Assembly (NCBI GenBank): GCA_026874595.1
Contig: CM049309.1
Span: 47,540,079-47,604,078, forward strand
Length of the DNA: 64,000 nt
Direction: 5' to 3'
DNA from: Sipunculus nudus
Taxonomy: Eukaryota > Annelida > Sipuncula > Golfingiida > Sipunculidae
The translations under genes and the position numbers were made by a program. Under the pieces are notes generated by a model. That model saw nothing but the letters and a program-made list of their open reading frames with translations. It was not told the origin of the DNA and searched no databases. Shown piece after piece: positions 59,165 to 64,000 of the stretch; within the stretch, counting starts at the first letter, position 1; each line of letters opens with the position of its first letter.

Positions 59165-61120
59165 CGTTAACCTGGCACAAATCGTAACCGCTGGACCTAG
59201 ATTCTTGTAACTTTTCATTCTGAGAGGTCCATGAAAAATCTCCTTGGAAACCAAAAATTAGGTCTCTGTTACCCATATCCTTCGAGCTATGGGGCCACAA
59301 AGTACCTCCCCAGAATATTCAAAAATTTCATACAAAAACTTCAATATCTCATTAACTACATCACTGATGGTCATGATTTTTTGCATACATATTGATCATG
59401 AGAAGTTTCATCACTTCCTGCAGACTGGTGGCACCACCTGTATTTTACGATTTTTTACAAATTTTTTTCTTTATTTTTGAGACCTTTAAAAATGTGAACA
59501 TCTGTTTACAGGGCATAAATCGTAAAGACTGGACCTAGAATCTTTATTCTTGACACACTGAGAGACCTATGAAAAGTCTCCATGGAAACCAGAAATTAGG
59601 TCTCTGTTACCCATATCCTTCGAGCTATGGGGCCCATAAGTACCCCCCCCCCCCCAGAATAGTCAAAAATTTCATACAAAAACTTCAATATCTCATTAAC
59701 TACCTCACTGATGGCCATGATTTTTTGCATACATATTGATCATGAGAAGTTTCATCACTTCCCGCAGACTGGTTGCGCCACCTGTATTTTTCAATTTTTA
59801 TGAATTTTTTTCTCTATTTTTGAGACCTTTAAAAATGTGAACATCTGTTAACAGGGCACAAATCCTAAAGACTGGACCTAGAATCTTTATTCTTGGCACA
59901 CTGAGAGACCTATGAAAAGTCTCCATGGAAACGAGAAATTAGGTCTCTGTTACCCATATCCTTCAAGCTATTGGGCCCCAAGGTACCCCCCCCCCCAGAA
60001 TAGTCAAAAATTTCATATAAAACTTTCAATATCTCATTAACTACATCACTGATGTTCATTATTTTTTGCATACATATTGATCATGAGATGTTTCATCAGT
60101 GGCTGCAGTCTGGTGGCGCCACCTGTATTTTTCATTTTTTACGAATTTTTTCTCTATTTTTGAGACCTTTAAAACTGTGCATCTGTCAACAGGGCACAAA
60201 TTGTAAAGACTGGACCTAGAATCTTCATTCCTCACACAGTGGGAGACCTATGAAAAGTCTTCATGGAAACCTGAAATAAGGTCTCTGTTACCCATATCCT
60301 TTGAGCTGTGGGGCTCCCATTTACCCCCCCAGAATAATGAAAAATTTGATAAAAACAAACTGCAACATCTCAATAACTACAAAACTGATGGTCATGATTT
60401 TTGGCATATATATTGATCAAGAGGTGTTCCATCAGTTCCTGCAGACTGGTGATGCCACTTGTATTTTTTCAATTTTTCAATTTTTTTTTCACTATTTTTG
60501 ACACCTTTAAGGATGTAGTTATCTGTCAACAGGGTACAAATCGTAACGACTGGACCTAGAATCTTCATTCTAGATCCACAGGGAGACTCTTGAAAAGTCT
60601 ACATGGAAACCTGAAATTAGGTCTCTGTTACCCATATCCTTTGAGCTATGGCACTCCAAAGTACACCTTAGAATAATGGAAAAATTGATACAAAAGCTGA
60701 AGTATCTGAACAACTAATACAGAGATCACCATAATTGTTTGTATGGATATTGATTATGGAGTGTTTCATCAGTTCCTGCAGACTGGTGATGCCACCTTTA
60801 TTTTTCGGGGTTTTTTTACGAATTTTTTTCTCCTTTTTTGAGACCTTTAAAGATATGAACATCTGTTAATGTGGCACAAATTGTAACAACTGGACCTAAA
60901 ATTTTCATTCTTGTCATGCAAGGAGGCCCATGAAAAGTGTCTGTGGAAACCTGAAATTAGGTCTCTGTTACCCATATCCTTCAAGCTGTAGGACTCGGAA
61001 GTATCCCTCAGAATAATGGAAAATTTGATACAAAAGCTGAAGTATCTGAACAACTAATGCAGAGATCACTAGGATTCTTTGCATGGATATTGACCTTTTT
61101 TATTAGTTTCTGCAGACTGG
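59165..61120 (+). repeat. Tandem array C (about six units of roughly 340 bp)
   Basis: Unit starts near 59165, 59512, 59850, 60187, 60528 and 60870. Each contains GGCACAAAT(C/T)GTAA, ACTGGACCTAGAATCTT, GGTCTCTGTTACCCATATCC, CATATTGATCATGAGAAG (or variant) and a palindrome-like GGTGGCGCCACCTGTATTTT. The last unit is interrupted by the hAT-like insertion at 61130. Confidence 0.8.
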
Positions 61121-61129
61121 TTGAACCAC

Positions 61130-62025
61130 TAGTGGTGGGCCGATCATTGAGTTTTTTCGAAAGTCAATTGGTTTGCTGCCACTTTCAAGCGCTCGATTAC
61201 GAAAGGCAACTATCGATTACATCATACTCATGATTGTTTTTACCAGAATGTCTTTAAGTTATAGGCAGAAATTACTCTTCCATTTTTTACAACATTCCGC
61301 GCTTCATATAGTGAGTCTGTGTTCCCAGATAACCTCTCCTTATATAACTGAGTATAACATGGTAGATGAAAGAACGGAGGACTTATTAAATTCTGTGAAC
61401 TGGCAGGGAGCTGCAGAATTAGCGGACAGTTTTCTAACGAGATGTTCATTGCAAAATATGGGCGGTATGGCGTTAAAATGCTCCATAATGCTCCAGGTCT
61501 ATGCCAATTTTGCAAGATTCTCTTAGAAATAATCTCCTCAACTGATGTCAGGTGCCGCTGCGTAATTATATTTTTAGCTTTAAATTACCTATTTTTTAAT
61601 TTTTACCAAAAGTTATATGGGCCTGTAATTTTTCTGACAGGCCTGTGAAACCAGTATCCATGTCAGCAGTCATCATAATTGATATAAATAAACAAAGTCC
61701 TGGTAGTGAAGTTAAAATGATACGCGGTATTCATGAGGGCCAGCAAGTAGATTTCCTGAACTGTGATTTGATTCTTGATTACTATAATTAATTAAAATGA
61801 AACTTTGAATAGCATATCTAAGTGATATAAGGAAAATATAAAAAAGTCAAAAACGTCTTTTCGTCAGGTAGAATTACTAAGACTTTCCGGCTGGGTTAAG
61901 AGAGTACAGTTTCACAGATAATTGCACATTTCTTTATATTTTTCTGAACCGATTAATAATCGATCATCGATCGGTTTACCCAAACCGATGATGGATAATG
62001 AAAAAGGAACCAACTCCCACCACTA
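61130..62025. mobile_element. hAT-like element inserted into tandem array C
   Basis: The ends TAGTGGTGGG and CCCACCACTA form a perfect 10-bp inverted repeat. The 8-mers TGAACCAC (61122-61129) and GGAACCAC (62026-62033) match 7 of 8, fitting a hAT target duplication. The array unit resumes directly after it (CCACCTGTATTTTTT). It has an open frame of 117 codons at 61173-61526, with no transposase motif recognised. Confidence 0.75.
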
Positions 62026-62221
62026 GGAACCACCTGTATTTTTTTTTTAAATTTATGCATTTTTTCTCTATTTTTGAGATATATAAATACAGTCACAATC
62101 TTGGCCTGTTGGTTTATCTGTTTGATGCTTCAGTTGAATGGGTATATACTACCATTCAGATGATAAAATTTCCTTTGGCAAATCTCTTCCAAGTCAGCTG
62201 AGCGTCATGACCCATGGGTCA

Positions 62222-64000
62222 CTTTTTATAATCTTGTGTGCCCATTTTCTTTGTTAGCAGTAGAAGGCATTTCTAGGGCCTTGTGTACTATGGCATACCT
62301 GGTGCAAGAAATTAAACTTACCAGTCTGTTAATTGTGTATATATATAATACATTTATGATCATGCCTGAGAGTAACTCAGTAACCCTCAGTTTATAAATA
62401 AGTACTGAATAAAAATTTCTTCATTATTCATTTGAAACAAAAAGAAATATTTTATTTACAGTAAACATAATCTGAAGATTGTGTGTGTTGCCATGGGGAT
62501 AATTGGCTTCTGCTGATGAATCCTACATGATATTACTGTTTCCTATTGTATCCCCCCTATCTTGTGTCCCCTGGTGTTGCTGATAGTGCCATCAGCAGGG
62601 GGCATAGAAATGGTAAGCATCCATCTGTCTTTCCATCTTGCAGTCCATTTGCCTGCCTGAGATGGCGTGTTAGTGTGATAACTTGAAAACAAATTGATAT
62701 ACCAAACCCACACGGTTGATGCACCATATGAGGGCTAGGTCAAGTAAGAATATGGATGACCCTGCTTAATTGTTCAAGGTCTCAGAGGTGATCTTGCTAA
62801 AATAATGTTAACACAATGACTCGAAAAGAATTTGAGGCATAATCACTGTGCCTGAATATATATCCAGGTTTGAATATGGATATCTTTGGGACAGTTTTTA
62901 AGAAAAGAGAGGCTCACTTGCTAATTTCTCACAGCAGTCAAAGGTATTATGTATATATTTAATTTATTTTACATAGATTGAATAAACAGTTATAATAACT
63001 AATCAGAGTTTAGTTTATGGGTGGGCACTTTGGCCTTGGCCCACCTTTTCTGCTGAAAGGCCCACTGATCTGTCCTTTGATCGGCCCAAAGGCCCACCAG
63101 ATCCTAGCACAGGAATAAAAATTATGTGATACCCAAACTCAATAGCAAATTACTTTGATAACTCTTACAATCCATCATAAATTTTATAAAAACATAAATC
63201 TCAACCCAGTACTTGTACCCATTTTCAATGTGATATGATGTAAGTAGGTTCACTCTGAGTCTCTGGTATTACTTGTATAAATTTGGTTTTAATTAGACAG
63301 ATTTGTTTTAACATGATAGGAAAAAAGACTGGGTTAATATTTTGATAATATTTGGTTTGGCATTGGTCTTTTTGAGTATCCAGCATAACCCACTCATATA
63401 GCAAAAAGGTCCACCATTTTAAGTTTATTGGGCCCATAAGGCCCATTAATTTATAATCCTTAATGAAAAACCTGCTAATGCTAGGCACTCTCCATGGAAC
63501 AGGACTTGGCTTTGGTAGTCTGTAAAGTTTTCAGAACCTTTTGTCTTGGCTATTTGTATGAGAGGCAAAACAATTCCACAGATCAACTTGTTCCACTTAA
63601 AAAAGAAGATCTGGCTCACTATTATGGTCCATTTTAATTTTTGATTTCCACAGTTTTACTTCCTTTTTAAAGCTAATTAAGGCTAATTAGTTAATTACAT
63701 TGATAAGTTGATTACCTGACCCCTCCTGAATCACTGATATTCTATCTCTCATCTTTTAATGCAAATATTAATAATTCACATTCATTACACAAATTTATTA
63801 TTTCATTACATACAACACTCATTTAGTGTCCATTTATTTAGCTGGTCTTTAATGAGTTAAAGTGCACTGTTATTTGTATGAAGGACTTTAAACATTAGTG
63901 TTTGAATTATGTAAATGATGTAATATACTTCACACTAATGTAATGTACCTCTTCTGATTATTGAAGTTGAACATTGAAACCAAGGATACTAAGATATTGA
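62222..64000 (+). other. SCFD2 intron 3, right part
   Basis: No further SCFD2 exon is recognised. The sequence is AT-rich. A GGCCCA-rich stretch at about 63020-63100, echoed at 63430-63450, may be a degraded element. The gene continues beyond the window. Confidence 0.5.

Larger units (their letters stand above)
59090..62221 (+). mobile_element. Helentron-like non-autonomous element carrying a 340-bp tandem array
   Basis: The left end has TTTTAGCTCAGCTGACTG with an inverted companion AGTCATCTGAGC. The right end has AAGTCAGCTGAGC (the exact inverse of GCTCAGCTGACT) followed by the perfect palindrome TGACCCATGGGTCA (62208-62221). Matched subterminal inverted repeats plus a 3' hairpin fit Helentron-associated non-autonomous elements. 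The core has about six tandem units. It lies in SCFD2 intron 3 and has no Rep/Hel coding region. Confidence 0.5.

Noticed and set aside
63225-63488. Possible fourth SCFD2 exon or separate gene near the right edge
   Set aside because: The frame is on the minus strand, has no SCFD2 similarity and overlaps GGCCCA-rich repeat-like sequence.

Overview
This is a eukaryotic nuclear window. The genes are split by GT-AG introns, the sequence is AT-rich, and it is dense in AT/CA microsatellites, poly-C runs and small transposons. The proteins and repeats suggest an invertebrate, most likely a lophotrochozoan and plausibly a mollusc. That last step is inference from repeat style (hAT-like elements beginning CAGGGGCGGATCC, tandem-repeat-bearing interspersed repeats, arrays rich in CGTC/GTCC) and is not proven. 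There is no bacterial, phage or CRISPR content.

Five protein-coding genes can be read. (1) Minus strand, 9422 to 4406: a complete seven-exon secreted trypsin-like serine protease of 286 residues. (2) Plus strand, 20559 to 24053: a complete five-exon BLOC1S6 (pallidin) of 168 residues. (3) Minus strand, 35040 to 28494: a complete seven-exon PSMB4 (proteasome subunit beta type-4) of 259 residues, convergent with BLOC1S6. (4) Minus strand, 45250 to 40260: COMMD4, complete in eight exons except that the initiator Met must lie in an upstream exon that I can only suggest. (5) Plus strand, 47842 to the right edge: the first three exons of SCFD2, head-to-head with COMMD4. The last four are housekeeping proteins (endosomal biogenesis, proteasome, COMM/Commander-type and Sec1/Munc18-like trafficking) and do not form an operon-like unit.

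Region by region: 1-1782 is the 5' end of a minus-strand LTR retrotransposon with a broken gag. 2565-3843 holds a dispersed repeat, two miniature LTR elements in opposite orientation (LTRs of about 155 bp) and a small hAT-like element. 4406-9422 is the protease gene. 9423-20558 is a gene-poor, repeat-rich spacer with nested inverted-repeat elements near 13.1-13.7 kb and 15.8-17.3 kb. 20.5-28 kb is BLOC1S6 and its long 3' flank. 28-35 kb is PSMB4. 35-40.2 kb is spacer. 40.2-45.3 kb is COMMD4. 45.3-47.8 kb is the putative shared 5' region of COMMD4 and SCFD2. 47.8-64 kb is SCFD2, whose introns hold three minisatellite-like arrays and Helitron/Helentron-like elements.

The most unusual element is the miniature LTR retrotransposon. 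Its short LTRs carry a tRNA-like box A, box B and T-arm, i.e. an apparent internal Pol III promoter inside an LTR. A solo LTR of the same family sits in a COMMD4 intron. Also notable are several inverted-repeat elements flanked by exact 5-bp duplications, a trypsin with a non-tryptic activation site, and unrelated tandem arrays in SCFD2 introns that share the palindrome GGTGGCGCCACC.
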